64,000 nt of DNA from Pseudomonas cremoricolorata DSM 17059 = NBRC 16634 (GCF_000425745.1 NZ_KE384442.1:252968-316967), one strand, 5' to 3'; shown: positions 17,857-27,126, counted from the stretch's first letter. Notes: generated by a model not told the origin, from the sequence alone. Program-made: numbers and translations.

Positions 17857-18126
17857 ATGCAGTCCGCTTACACCGTCCTGATCCTGCTGACGCTGGTGAG
17901 CCTGTCGAAACTGCTCGGGCGCATGATTCCGTTGCCTGTGCCGTTGCCGCTGGTGCAGATCGCCGCGGGGGCGCTGCTAGCGTGGCCGACGTTGGGTCTG
18001 CATGTGGCGCTCGATCCGGAGCTGTTTCTGTTTCTGTTCCTGCCGCCGCTGCTGTTCGTCGACGCCTACACCCCATTTGGGGTGACAAAATGGACACCAT
18101 TTAATCCATATAAATCAATAGGTTAG
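17857..18126 (+). pseudogene. CPA1 Na+/H+ antiporter, 5' fragment cut by the island
   Basis: Begins with ATG 17857 after AAGGAA. The first ~69 codons (MQSAYTVLILLTLVSLSKLL to LLFVD) match the start of the intact antiporter at 48287, then the frame runs into island DNA at about 18064 and stops at 18126 after AYTPFGVTKW. The full gene would give about 550 residues. Only the first two or so helices remain, so this fragment cannot transport. The missing part is at 55732-57177. Confidence 0.92.
18068..18084. repeat. left terminal inverted repeat and palindrome of the island
   Basis: CACCCC (18069-18074) ATTT GGGGTG (18079-18084) is a perfect short palindrome at the left island edge. ACACCCCA (18068-18075) is repeated inverted at the right edge as TGGGGTGT (55724-55731). 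This is a plausible recombinase recognition site. Confidence 0.65.
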
Positions 18127-18170
18127 GATTTTGAGTGGTGTCCATTTTTTTTCAAATTAAAATGGACACC
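18087..18170. repeat. subterminal repeat cluster, left island end
   Basis: AAAATGGACACC occurs at 18087-18098 and 18159-18170, with the inverse GGTGTCCATTTT at 18137-18148. GGTGTCCAT occurs again near the right end (55673-55681). The region is AT-rich and sits between the left edge and the first cargo gene. Such spaced boxes could be arm-type binding sites for the recombinases or sites for a regulator. Confidence 0.6.
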
Positions 18171-18296
18171 GATGGACTGCAGAGCATGGAGCGAGGGCAG
18201 GCAGGGTTCATTCTGGGTTTTTCGACCTCACTGTTCATCTAGATTTGCACGCATAGGCGAGCATGCTCCAGAAAAAAAGCATGCCCTAAACCCCAG

Positions 18297-20279
18297 TCAA
18301 TCTTCGAAACGTGGTGGAACGAGCTTTTCTCCATCTCGCCATTCTTCGGCCAGGCTCACGCCTTCAATGCCTCCCCAGACTTCGCTGCCGGCGTGGTCGA
18401 GTACGATGATCTGCAAGTGACCCTTAGCGCGCTTCACGCCTCTTGCCAGGACGCTGAAGACCTTCCGAACGGCGTCACGGTCTTCGTCATCCAGAATGGG
18501 TTCAACCTCTTCTGCCCCTTCATCATTGCCCTTCCTCACAGCGCTTTTCACAGGGAAGTAGACTTGGCTCGGCTGGTCGAAGATAAGCAGGTGAGGAACT
18601 GAGTGATCTGGTTTTTTCAGGAAATAGAGTTGGAGCGCTAGCAGCGTTGCGATGTGATAAGCCAGCCAGTTGGCTCCACTGCCGATTTCCCAAAGGAAAT
18701 CCTCTCGACCATCGTGCTTCACCTTGATCGCCAGATCTGGAATCGACAGGGTAATTTTTGCCTCTGCCCACTCGGCATCGAGATGGGGAGTGATCAGCGC
18801 GCAGATGTCGCTAATTTCCTGCAGACTGTTCGTGGTCTTCAGCTTAACCGCCGCGTCAGAGACCTGTGGCTCCAATGCCTTGATCCGGGCTTCTAGAGCC
18901 TTTACACGCTCTGTGAGCTCCGAATCTGAGCGGGCTTCGGTGTAGGTCTTGATGGACTGCTGCATGCTACCGAGGAAGCGGTCAATCTCGGTCATCCGCA
19001 GTGCATGTTTGGCGCTGAGCTCATCCTTTGCCTCAATGCCCTTGATCTCGGTGCGGATGGCGGCCAGTGTTTCGCTGTCCTGCCGGATAAGGTTGCGAAT
19101 CCGTACGATCTCTCCTTCCACTGAAGCCGATACTTTAGGCGCTGATCGGGCTACCCGCTCGATGTCTTCCAGTGCGTTGCACAACTCGGAGAGCTGTGAC
19201 GATGGGTCGACTGTTGGAAAGGCCAAGGGATTTACGCTGTGGTTATTTTCGGCTAGCTCTCTGAGCCACTTCGAAAGAGAAAGACGCTCTTCCATCTTCA
19301 CCAGAGATGATGAGTAGTTTGTCGCTTCGTCCTTGATCTCCTTGAGGTCATCAAGTTTTAACTTAGCTATGAGGATGTTCTCCGCAATCAATGTTTCGCG
19401 ATTACGCAGCGCAATCAACACCTCTGTTGATGATTCGATAGCCATGGGAGTGACAACTGCGTCACGCGAAGATTTATAAGCTATTCCTCTAAGCTGTTCC
19501 AGCAAATGCAACCACTCACTGTGTGGCTGGGTATCCTCCGCAGTCAGGCCGTATTCGCGGGAGCGGTAGAACCACACGTTGGCCTCGGCTTTCCACTGTT
19601 TCGACACAGCGTCAATTGCTGTGAGTTCGCTTTGAAGGATCTTAAGTTGCTTTCTCAGCTCCTTCAGCTCCCAGACGATCTGTAGCGTTTTCGATTCAAT
19701 AGCGCCGAGAATGAATGGGAATATACTTTTAAGCTTTTCTCGATTCCCGTAGCTATCTGCTTTATAAAAAAGCACATCGGGGTTTGCTACGATATTTTGT
19801 GGCTGAAAAGTAAATGCCATTAAATCTCGGAAGCTTGGGCGGTTTTTGAAACCAAATTCGGACATGTCATCACCAAACCCAATGTTAGGCAGGCCTGACA
19901 GCCTGTTGAGTATCTCCTTGACATTGTTTCGGTTGGTATTTTTGTGTTCGATTATCTCGGGTATCTCAATTACCTGCCCCTCGATAATAAACATATCGTC
20001 GGTAGAGCGCTGGCTGCCAGGTTCAATCCGAGCTATGAGCTTTTGCCCTTCGTCAGTCTCTACCAATATCCCAAACCATTTGCAGGTCTTGCGTATCGTA
20101 CCAACTGGGATTGCGCAAAGCTCGGAGCATAGGCAGTAATCAATAATAGGGATTACGGCTGATTTGCCAGCCTTGGATGAGCCACTGATGACGTTTACGT
20201 TACCTGGCTTGAACTCCAGTTCTCTGTATTTTCCGCCGTTTTTAGGCCAGAGAATTAGTTTTCGGATCTGTAGTTTCAT
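18297..20279 (-). CDS. ABC-three-component ATPase (DUF3732, SMC/Rad50-like)
   Basis: 660 residues. Walker A is GSSKAGKS at residues 33-40. A long helical/coiled-coil centre (about 190-480) is followed by the ABC C-terminal half with GSGANWLAYH in the signature position, a Walker B of the special form LLIFDQPSQVYFP, and LDHAG as the H-loop. The DQPSQVYFP block is a hallmark of DUF3732. These ATPases are the motor of predicted ABC-3C conflict systems, in which they partner with a middle component and a C-terminal component. Both are encoded directly upstream; the start overlaps the middle-component stop (TGATG). Confidence 0.85.
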   Translation of the reverse strand: MKLQIRKLILWPKNGGKYRELEFKPGNVNVISGSSKAGKSAVIPIIDYCLCSELCAIPVGTIRKTCKWFGILVETDEGQKLIARIEPGSQRSTDDMFIIEGQVIEIPEIIEHKNTNRNNVKEILNRLSGLPNIGFGDDMSEFGFKNRPSFRDLMAFTFQPQNIVANPDVLFYKADSYGNREKLKSIFPFILGAIESKTLQIVWELKELRKQLKILQSELTAIDAVSKQWKAEANVWFYRSREYGLTAEDTQPHSEWLHLLEQLRGIAYKSSRDAVVTPMAIESSTEVLIALRNRETLIAENILIAKLKLDDLKEIKDEATNYSSSLVKMEERLSLSKWLRELAENNHSVNPLAFPTVDPSSQLSELCNALEDIERVARSAPKVSASVEGEIVRIRNLIRQDSETLAAIRTEIKGIEAKDELSAKHALRMTEIDRFLGSMQQSIKTYTEARSDSELTERVKALEARIKALEPQVSDAAVKLKTTNSLQEISDICALITPHLDAEWAEAKITLSIPDLAIKVKHDGREDFLWEIGSGANWLAYHIATLLALQLYFLKKPDHSVPHLLIFDQPSQVYFPVKSAVRKGNDEGAEEVEPILDDEDRDAVRKVFSVLARGVKRAKGHLQIIVLDHAGSEVWGGIEGVSLAEEWRDGEKLVPPRFED

Positions 20280-20785
20280 CAGAGCTTAATCCTTAAAATT
20301 GCTTGGACTTCCTGTAGGGTCAACGTCTTGCACCAGTGGCCCAGCTTTTGTGCGGCCTTCATCATGTCTGCTGTCTTTTTTTGCAGGTCTGCGGGAGCTT
20401 TAGGTCGTAGACTCTCAACATGCGCATCAGATGTATTCAGGGATATCAAATTGCTTTGTATGGCGATCGATATTGATGCCAGGCTAACATCCCTTAGTTT
20501 GAGCATTCGCCCCTGAATGCCAAATAAGATTTCTTGTTCCGATTTAAACTTTCCAGCAAATACGCGCAGCCCAGACGAAGGGTTGGTTGTTATGGCTGCA
20601 TTTCGAAGCTGCTCGTGAAATAGAATGGGTAGTACGATGAACAACAGTAGCATGGTTGGTAGTTGACCTTGCCCTTTTGGAGCGTAGCCTTCAGTGAATC
20701 TCCATATAAGTGCTGCTCCTATTGCCGGATTTTGCATCAGATAGATTTCGCGAAAATCCTGCTTGGGTCTAATAATCTCTTCCAT
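20279..20785 (-). CDS. ABC-three-component system middle component
   Basis: 168 residues. It starts MEEIIRPKQDF and has the middle-component layout: a short N-terminal strand region with NPAIGAALIWRFTEGY, then a helical domain (LLLFIVLPILFHEQLR), an LRDVSLASISIAIQ segment and a C-terminal helix bundle ending in RIKL. The call rests on this pattern and on its place between the ATPase and the third component. It probably links the ATPase to the effector or sensor component. The enzymatic role, if any, is unknown. Confidence 0.75.
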   Translation of the reverse strand: MEEIIRPKQDFREIYLMQNPAIGAALIWRFTEGYAPKGQGQLPTMLLLFIVLPILFHEQLRNAAITTNPSSGLRVFAGKFKSEQEILFGIQGRMLKLRDVSLASISIAIQSNLISLNTSDAHVESLRPKAPADLQKKTADMMKAAQKLGHWCKTLTLQEVQAILRIKL

Positions 20786-20818
20786 GGATTAATCATCTTT
20801 TGAATTTGTATGGTTAGT

Positions 20819-21982
20819 CTAAGCCTGATATTTCGGCAGAAGCGATCTATAGGAGGGATGCCAACCGATGACTTGTTCGTCTGCCAAATATTGGAAGGTG
20901 CCCCTGGACATATATTCTGGGGTCGCCTTTCCGTTAATTTGAGGGGTCAGGTTGTAGCATCGTAAGTATACGGACTCACCCTGTTCTTCGGGGGTGAGAT
21001 TTGCAGAGTTTCCTTTGATGTCCAGGAAATTTGATCTCCACAAATTTTCAAGGGTATCTATGAAGTCTTCAAACTGTGATTCGACTACAAAACCAATCTC
21101 ACCCCAACGCGTCTTGCCTGTTTTTGAACGCATGAAGTTGGCCATTGCCTTGATCTTGTCACGTTCGCCGCGCCCAATTAGTTCGAGCTGACGCATCATT
21201 ATCGGATGCTTCAGGATATTGGCCGCTACCTCAAGTGGGTCGGGTTCTGGTACGGAGTAAGTTAGGAGGTAATCGTATGATAACTTAGAACAATGCGTAG
21301 ATAGCCAATCTGCAAATTCATCCTTGTGAATAGTTGCAAGCTTGCGTGCTCCGATTAGTTCGTCAGATCGAATCTTGATCCAACCAATCACTGATCGGCA
21401 TACATCGTCTAAGGCTGGCTCGGCCACGGTGTTGGAAAGAAAATCTTTGATTGGCTTGATGGGGTCGCTGTCGCCACACTCACAGGAGAACTTTATGATC
21501 AGCTGGCTGAGTTTCTCAGGGTCGTAGTTGAGAAACTTTTTTAGATATTGCTTGCAGCCGTCCGGCTTTTCCTTGTTGAACCTCTTCCTTATTGTCTTGA
21601 CTGCTTCGAGCGCAAGCTCTGTTGTGTGAGAGAAATGCAGCAGTTCCGCTAGCTTCCCTGATTTTTGCTGAACAATATGTAGGCGGAAACGGGTTCGACT
21701 CAGATCGATGTGACCACTCTCAATGGCGTCGATCCAGTTGGAGAACGTCTTCCATAGATCTATTGACCAGTCTGAAATGGGATTGGTAGCGAGCCCGCTC
21801 TTTGCCTGTTCAACTTGGACGTGATTGTCCGGCTGAATCACATCAGTGTCGTCCAATACTTCCAATGACACGACGGATCCGGAAGGCGCCTGGAGGAGGT
21901 GGAAGCAGAGCCGTGTCGGCTGGATAGAAAATCCGTAGTACTGTCCAGGTGCCGAGGTAGGGTTCGATGAAAGGTTTTGCAT
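20819..21982 (-). CDS. ABC-three-component system third component
   Basis: 387 residues. The N-terminus (YYGFSIQPTRLCFHLLQAP then SLEVLDDTD) resembles a nuclease- or sensor-like first domain of ABC-3C third components; the remainder is helical and ends in the short C-terminal domain after SVYLRCYNLTPQINGKA. The family is thought to carry the sensing or effector part. No catalytic motif is secure by eye. First gene of the operon (33 bases before the middle component). Its upstream region is 21983-22211, where I see no gene. Confidence 0.7.
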   Translation of the reverse strand: MQNLSSNPTSAPGQYYGFSIQPTRLCFHLLQAPSGSVVSLEVLDDTDVIQPDNHVQVEQAKSGLATNPISDWSIDLWKTFSNWIDAIESGHIDLSRTRFRLHIVQQKSGKLAELLHFSHTTELALEAVKTIRKRFNKEKPDGCKQYLKKFLNYDPEKLSQLIIKFSCECGDSDPIKPIKDFLSNTVAEPALDDVCRSVIGWIKIRSDELIGARKLATIHKDEFADWLSTHCSKLSYDYLLTYSVPEPDPLEVAANILKHPIMMRQLELIGRGERDKIKAMANFMRSKTGKTRWGEIGFVVESQFEDFIDTLENLWRSNFLDIKGNSANLTPEEQGESVYLRCYNLTPQINGKATPEYMSRGTFQYLADEQVIGWHPSYRSLLPKYQA

Positions 21983-22211
21983 GCCTCAGTGCTCTTCCTT
22001 AGCGAGTCGTGCCGTATCTAGGCAGCATTAAGCAGCTCTGATGAAAGCAGCTGTCATCGACATGCATGATATCAGATTGCTACTCTTGGATTCATCCGTG
22101 TCCGCTTCACTTATCTTTTGTGAATAGCATGCTGAACGTGCTGAGTCTCGCCAGGCGAGCAAGTCCCCATCCCCTCGGGCTACTCGAAGGAGGTGAGCCC
22201 GCTGGGCGTGT

Positions 22212-22727
22212 TCAGTCTTCCGCAGGCACCGTCCTATCCCACAGGTAGCCGACAGTAGAGCGGGTGAGATTTAGCTGCCTCGCGGTCTCGGCCTTACTCA
22301 AACCAGCGCCCCTGCACTCAAGTACTTTTCGCAGCTTCAGGATGTCGGCTGGCCGCGCGGCAGGCCGCTTCTGAATGCTCATGCCCGCCAGGTGCGCCCT
22401 GATGTCATCAGTGCTGATCCTACTCTCAAGGACTTTCAAATCTTCGGTAGCTTTGGCGAGAACATCGGCGGCGGTGATCTTGTCGCGGGTCGAGAGAACG
22501 AGCGCCATCAGTGCCACAGGGTTCAATCCGAGCGCCTCGGCCAGCTCTGCGAATTTCTCGATGGTCGGATTGGTCTCGGCGTTCTCGATCCTGCTCAGGT
22601 ATGTCCGCGATGCCGCGTGAGCCAAGCTCTCCTGGGTGAAGCCCAGATTCTCCCGGATCGTCCGAATGACTGCCGCAAGCGCTTGCTTCAACAAGGCGAT
22701 GTCCCCAAAAAGCGAGGATATAGCCAT
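22212..22727 (-). CDS. XRE-family regulator with extra C-terminal HTH
   Basis: 171 residues. The N-terminal Cro/CI-type HTH spans about residues 15-72 (IRENLGFTQESLAHAA, TYLSRIENAETNPTIEK). The C-terminus (about 135-166) has a resolvase-type HTH with GAGLSKAETARQLNLTRSTV. Two DNA-binding modules in one short protein suggest a repressor that bridges sites, or a derivative of a recombinase accessory factor. It lies 229 bases upstream of the ABC-3C operon on the same strand and could regulate it or itself. Confidence 0.8.
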   Translation of the reverse strand: MAISSLFGDIALLKQALAAVIRTIRENLGFTQESLAHAASRTYLSRIENAETNPTIEKFAELAEALGLNPVALMALVLSTRDKITAADVLAKATEDLKVLESRISTDDIRAHLAGMSIQKRPAARPADILKLRKVLECRGAGLSKAETARQLNLTRSTVGYLWDRTVPAED

Positions 22728-22733
22728 GTTAGC

Positions 22734-22757
22734 GTGTACAGTTACACATCATATAAT
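22734..22757. promoter_or_regulatory. inverted repeat and TATAAT box upstream of the XRE gene
   Basis: GTGTA-CAGT-TACAC (22734-22747) is an inverted repeat 7 bases upstream of the XRE start codon and overlaps an AT-rich stretch with TATAAT (22752-22757). This fits an autoregulatory operator over the promoter. The role is inferred from position. Confidence 0.45.
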
Positions 22758-23022
22758 GTATAAAACCGTACTTTGTGGTGTCGGCGGGAACTCTTGCGTT
22801 TCCTAGAGCGCCAGCCAATGACGTCTCAAGGCATGACGGGCTTACGCCGCGCAGCCCTGGCTTTGAAGATCGTCATACGGGGCGTGGCTCCGGCTGGAGC
22901 TGCACGAGCGGCCCGCTCAATTATTTGCTAAATCGCATCGCGCCCCGTCGGCCTATCGATCGGAGAAGGCGGTGCGGCTAGGTTGCATCCGCAGTGGTTT
23001 TGAATTGTCGGGAACGAAGCAG

Positions 23023-23337
23023 ATGTCAAATCGTGAGTGGCCGGAGAGCCTCCAGAGGGGCGAAAAACGGCAGAGCGCCTATCAAGGTTTGCCCTGTGAG
23101 GTCGTTCGGGCCCAGGCCGTCAATTGGTCAGTACATGTCGACGCTTACCTTTTCAGCGCGGCAAGAGTAGGGGAGCGATACGTCGCGCTCGTTTACAACG
23201 ACCAATCGAGGAAGTCGGAGGACGGAATGACAGTTGCCACGCCCCCCGTTTGGTGTGTTGAAGAGAGGGAGGGCTTCAAGCTGGTGCGTACCGCCGGAGG
23301 AGATCATTACGTGATCTCCAGCGAGCAGAGCTCGTGA
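23023..23337 (+). CDS. small hypothetical protein
   Basis: 104 residues from ATG 23023 (MSNREWPESLQRGEKRQ), with GGAACGAAG upstream. The in-frame extension to 22972 seems less likely. Predicted as one beta-rich domain (VDAYLFSAARVGERYVALVY, WCVEEREGFKLVRT). No family recognised. Codon use is moderately GC-rich. Preceded by about 265 bases without a gene. Confidence 0.55.
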   Translation: MSNREWPESLQRGEKRQSAYQGLPCEVVRAQAVNWSVHVDAYLFSAARVGERYVALVYNDQSRKSEDGMTVATPPVWCVEEREGFKLVRTAGGDHYVISSEQSS

Positions 23338-23497
23338 CAGCCTTTTACCCAGGTAGTCCTCGTGGCAATGGGAGGCGATTCCAGTGGCCGGTCGCCCCAG
23401 TCTCAGCCAGTGCCCCGTGAGCACGCCACCTGGCTGCTCATGATGGTTTGTACAAAAAAGTCGCGCCTGCCTAAAACTAATGCCTTAAGGACGAAAA

Positions 23498-23995
23498 ATG
23501 GCTGACCTCGAAAAAATAACGGTGATTATCAAAAATTATGACGTACAAGCACTTAGCGATCTTGATGCGCTTTATAATCGCGTGAGACTTGAAGATGAGC
23601 AAGGCAATACATTCTATTTTAAACAAGTGGTAGTTCCAAAGTACCTAAAAAATCATGGTGCCATGGCAACTGAAACTCCACGAACCTGGTATTTTAAGAG
23701 GCTCTCGAAAAAGACCATCGTTGTTTTGGCTTTTGAAAACAAAAATGGGAAAGTCGAATACGACCTGGATGACATCCGTTTGATTGCAAGATCAACAGTG
23801 TTAAAAGGTGTAGTATTTTCGCTTGCTTCAGTTCCAGCAGCTATTATTGCCGCTACGGCCACGTTTGGCATAGGGTTAGTGCTGCTCCCTATGGGCCTTT
23901 GGTATGGATACAGGAACGTCTTCAAGCTACCCGCCATGTTGAGTCGCAAGACACTCTTAAGCGACTTCGCGCAGCATGGAATCGTAGTTCGCTAA
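23498..23995 (+). CDS. hypothetical membrane-anchored protein
   Basis: 165 residues. A soluble N-terminal half of about 95 residues rich in beta-strands and lysine/asparagine is followed by a hydrophobic hairpin at about residues 101-136 (two helices with GIGLVLLPMGLW) and a short tail ending HGIVVR. The start is ATG 23498 after AAGGACG. AT-rich codons stand out against the flanking genes, a sign of separate origin. Family unknown; a small membrane effector or a superinfection-type protein is possible but unproven. Confidence 0.65.
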   Translation: MADLEKITVIIKNYDVQALSDLDALYNRVRLEDEQGNTFYFKQVVVPKYLKNHGAMATETPRTWYFKRLSKKTIVVLAFENKNGKVEYDLDDIRLIARSTVLKGVVFSLASVPAAIIAATATFGIGLVLLPMGLWYGYRNVFKLPAMLSRKTLLSDFAQHGIVVR

Positions 23996-24061
23996 ATTTA
24001 CGCTGATGGCTTTTCTTAAGGCATGGGTGCGGCCTTTACAGGCCGCTGACTTTTTGATTGA

Positions 24062-24460
24062 TTACTCATCCTCAAGCGCCGCACGGTGCTGCTCCACATG
24101 TGCGAGATCGCGTTGCCAGGCGTCGAGAAAATCAATCCAATCCTGTAGGTAAAATCCCTCCTCGACCCTGCCTGCGGGGCCGAGCGCAATGACAAAGCGG
24201 GATTTCCATGGTTCTGGGATGTCGCCTTCTCGCACGACCCAACAGCCTACGGGATGAGCTTCCCTAGGCAGCTCTGCCAGTTGATCCGGATCGAGATGGC
24301 ATTCGCTCAGTGGGGCGTCATGATCGAGTCGCTCAAGCTCTTCCAGCCTCTTCAAGACTGCCTGAGCGCCCCGGTCACCAGGCATCAGATCAGCCAGTTG
24401 CCAGAGGGCCTTCCTTCTTTCTTGTTCTCGCAACCAGATGTCGTTCATGAGCAAGTCCAT
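24062..24460 (-). CDS. hypothetical protein
   Basis: About 132 residues (or 128 if the second ATG, MNDIWLREQ, is the start). The first half is helical and charged (RLEELERLDHD), the second has PVGCWVVREGDIPEPW and a C-terminal helix ending in ALEDE. No family recognised. It faces the membrane-protein gene at 23498-23995 tail to tail. Confidence 0.55.
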   Translation of the reverse strand: MDLLMNDIWLREQERRKALWQLADLMPGDRGAQAVLKRLEELERLDHDAPLSECHLDPDQLAELPREAHPVGCWVVREGDIPEPWKSRFVIALGPAGRVEEGFYLQDWIDFLDAWQRDLAHVEQHRAALEDE

Positions 24461-24786
24461 GAGGAGTACAAATGTATCCCTAGTGATTGGAGAGGGATGC
24501 TGGTCATAGGATACCCATGCTTGAAGCTGTGAATCCAGGCTGCATAATCCATGCGCAGATCAGAGGGGGTTGGGGAGTGTCCCGCGACGCCCTGGCGAGT
24601 TTCCAAGGGGGGCGAGATGTGAAGAGGGGGCTACCCGGTTCACAGCGTCCCACTTCGGCCTCTAGTCGTGCCACTTCACTGCGCCGCTCTATTGTGTACC
24701 TACTTGCTAAAGAAAAGTGCTTCTCAGCACCCATGATCACCAGCGCAGCGAATAGGCAGTCGATTTTTAAATGCTAAAATTATAAA
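24461..24786. other. intergenic region without visible gene
   Basis: 326 bases. Open frames on both strands here lack ribosome sites and have irregular codon use. I see no repeat, RNA gene or clear terminator. Confidence 0.35.
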
Positions 24787-26235
24787 TTATCCGTCGTTGC
24801 CTTCAATGCTGTCCCAGTACATCGATACATCCATAAGTCCATGCCCAATAGACTTGGTCTCTGGGTCATAGAAAGCCTGGTAAAAGTTAAATGTTTTCCT
24901 TTTTGCGTTTTCGCAATGACCTTTGATTATTCGTATAGCTTTCAATCTGTCCTTTAACGGCGTCTTTATGCCAAATATCAACCCATCTAGGTTTTTGAAT
25001 CTGTACTTTAACAGCCTATCCTTAACAGCGGACAAATTTATGTGAGACTTGAGTAGGATTCTGTATTCTTGCTCAGCATGCCACTGGTTGATTTTTGTGG
25101 TGAGCGCTCTATCGAATGTTTTCCAGTAACGTTCTCTATGATGGTGGTCATCGGACAAAAACCACTTGGCTGAGCTGCTAAACTCCCCATCAAGGCCTTG
25201 ATACCAAAAGGTACTTTTCTCAGGGTTGATATTGCCAAGTGAAGTAAAGAAGTTGGTCTCAACATGCTCTCGATTATAGTGCACTTTCTCAAGGGGCATT
25301 CCCTGGAAGGACTGTGCGATGCCCTTTCGATCAAGGCCGACCGGTTTGTATAACTCTAAGTGCATGTTGTCCTGAGCGCCAGAAACTCTGTACTTCAGGC
25401 AGATTCCCGTATGATTTTCCCCATAAGTTCCCCAGATAGATGAGTTGCTGGCGTCGTCCATGAAGCACGCTACATACCAATCAGGGTACATCAGTCGCTC
25501 TATGCTTTCGCAGTAGCGCGCAGGAAAGGTGGTAATCAGCTGATTGTACTCTTTGTATCGAGGGTCTCCAATCAGTGAGGAGTTGATACGATACGCTGCA
25601 GCTGAAACCGCGATTTTGCAATGAGCTTCAGTCTTCTGGCTTTTTGATAATGGCTTTCCTATATTTTTGAGTATGCCGAGACTAAGCTTGTGCCATTCCT
25701 CAACTGTATATGAAGGGTCGGTGGCCGATACAGATGTCAGATCGTGATAATGATTAGTTTCAAATACGATATTCAAAAAGCGCAAGTGAAGCCATTGCAG
25801 GTAATTTAGCAGTTCTGGCTTGAAGCACTTTCGTCGTTTCTTTGCTAAAGCCTCTGCAAAGCTGTTAATCATGTAGTCTGATGTGAGCTGCTTATCCATA
25901 TCATCGAAAGCAATCCTGAACTCTTCTTGAAGATCCTGAGGGCTAACGTGAACATCCAAATCCTCAGGAACTTCCTCTTGATAAAATTCGGCTTCGACCT
26001 GCCAGCTCCGAATTGCTAAGGTCAACAGATAGTGGCGGAAAAGGTTCATCCATACAATTTTGTCCCCCGACCAGTACATCTCACGATATCCTTCGAGGGG
26101 ATCGTTAAGTTGGCTGGGTGGTGAAAAATAAATATGCAGCTTTTCAAGCTCACCAGGTTTAGCTGGATTATCGCCCTCAGCCTCTTGACCCAAAAGTCTT
26201 TCGATAGATCGGAATCTGTAAACGAACTTTTCCAT
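24787..26235 (-). CDS. DUF2971 domain protein
   Basis: 482 residues from ATG 26235 (MEKFVYRFRSIERLL). The N-terminus YRFRSIE...LHIYFSPPSQLNDPLEG is the typical DUF2971 opening, and CFMDDASNSSIWGTYGENHTGICLKY-type residues (about 230-255 before the C-terminus) are the conserved core; a third block is EQEYRILLKSH. It is longer than the usual 250-350 residues because of a helical insert after about residue 90. DUF2971 genes are common in defence regions, but the biochemical function is not established. Confidence 0.8.
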   Translation of the reverse strand: MEKFVYRFRSIERLLGQEAEGDNPAKPGELEKLHIYFSPPSQLNDPLEGYREMYWSGDKIVWMNLFRHYLLTLAIRSWQVEAEFYQEEVPEDLDVHVSPQDLQEEFRIAFDDMDKQLTSDYMINSFAEALAKKRRKCFKPELLNYLQWLHLRFLNIVFETNHYHDLTSVSATDPSYTVEEWHKLSLGILKNIGKPLSKSQKTEAHCKIAVSAAAYRINSSLIGDPRYKEYNQLITTFPARYCESIERLMYPDWYVACFMDDASNSSIWGTYGENHTGICLKYRVSGAQDNMHLELYKPVGLDRKGIAQSFQGMPLEKVHYNREHVETNFFTSLGNINPEKSTFWYQGLDGEFSSSAKWFLSDDHHHRERYWKTFDRALTTKINQWHAEQEYRILLKSHINLSAVKDRLLKYRFKNLDGLIFGIKTPLKDRLKAIRIIKGHCENAKRKTFNFYQAFYDPETKSIGHGLMDVSMYWDSIEGNDG

Positions 26236-26285
26236 GCGCGCTCTCAGAAAGGGCCCCGCAGGGCCCGTTGGCACTCAAACTGACA

Positions 26286-26432
26286 TCATACTGCCGGTAC
26301 AGCCTGGCCAGCCATCCGAGCTAGCACCAGAGTCATGAAATGCTTCTCGTCCAGAGACAAGATTGCAGCGCGGTCGTGCTCTTCGAGATGCCGGATGTTT
26401 TTGGCGGGATCACGTTGGGCTATCACTCTCAT
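26286..26432 (-). CDS. possible 48-aa small protein
   Basis: An ATG at 26432 opens a 48-codon frame: MRVIAQRDPAKNIRHLEE, a DEKHFMTLVLARMAGQ segment and a stop at 26286. The codon choice is regular and it ends 50 bases before the DUF2971 start on the same strand. The ribosome site (GAAGG) is weak. It may be a leader gene or a small partner of the DUF2971 protein. Not confirmed by any family. The remainder of the gap 26433-26579 holds the promoter of the gene at 26580. Confidence 0.35.
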   Translation of the reverse strand: MRVIAQRDPAKNIRHLEEHDRAAILSLDEKHFMTLVLARMAGQAVPAV

Positions 26433-26579
26433 CTCATCGGCCTTCGGATCGAAAGCCGCCAGCCGCTCCGGCTCCGGTTAAGATTCACGTGCCAAGTGCA
26501 AATGAGCGCTTGGCCATGTGTGCTGTAATTACTCAGACAGCCGGCGTGCTGGGCGTCGTATCAACTAGGAGGGGCAATT

Positions 26580-27038
26580 ATGGAGATGCGCATGGTCGCG
26601 TTGGAGCGCCACAACCTACCTGAGCTGGAGATCATCGAGCGCCTGGCAGCGACAGTAGGCCCTGAGGCGTTTGAGGCCGACGTGCGACGCCTATCGGAGC
26701 TGCATACTGTCGATCCTGAGTCAGCCATTCAATCAATCAGGCGCCTTACTCACCCCTCCATCATTGGGATGAGCGACACACCCTTTCAAATATTTCAGCG
26801 GTTGAGTGACGACCTGGTCATGCGAGCGCCTGCGTTGCTGCAGCGGCCAAGTTATCGGTACCGGCATGGCGATAGCACAGCTGTCCCTTTCGAGCTCTGG
26901 TTGTCGATCGTCCGGCATGCCCGATCGCATTTTGACCCTGCGGGGTTGGATGCAGAATTCTTGATCACAAGAATGCGGGAGGGGCTTTCGAGTCAGGAGG
27001 CCTTCGATGCTCTTATTGCTTCAAAGCGCCGCAAATGA
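26580..27038 (+). CDS. hypothetical protein, helical
   Basis: 152 residues with a strong ribosome site (AGGAGGGG, 7 bases before ATG). Predicted helical throughout, with a LEIIERLAATVGPEAFEADV opening and a basic end, ASKRRK. The middle carries an unusual SYRYRHGDSTAVPFELW stretch. No family recognised. Faces the TIR gene tail to tail. Confidence 0.65.
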   Translation: MEMRMVALERHNLPELEIIERLAATVGPEAFEADVRRLSELHTVDPESAIQSIRRLTHPSIIGMSDTPFQIFQRLSDDLVMRAPALLQRPSYRYRHGDSTAVPFELWLSIVRHARSHFDPAGLDAEFLITRMREGLSSQEAFDALIASKRRK

Positions 27039-27126
27039 TGCCAGGGATCGATAGAGGGCGGTAAGCCACGCGGACGTTGTCCCGCCACTACTCCATCGCT
27101 ATGACCCTGAGGTTGGCCAAGAGAGG

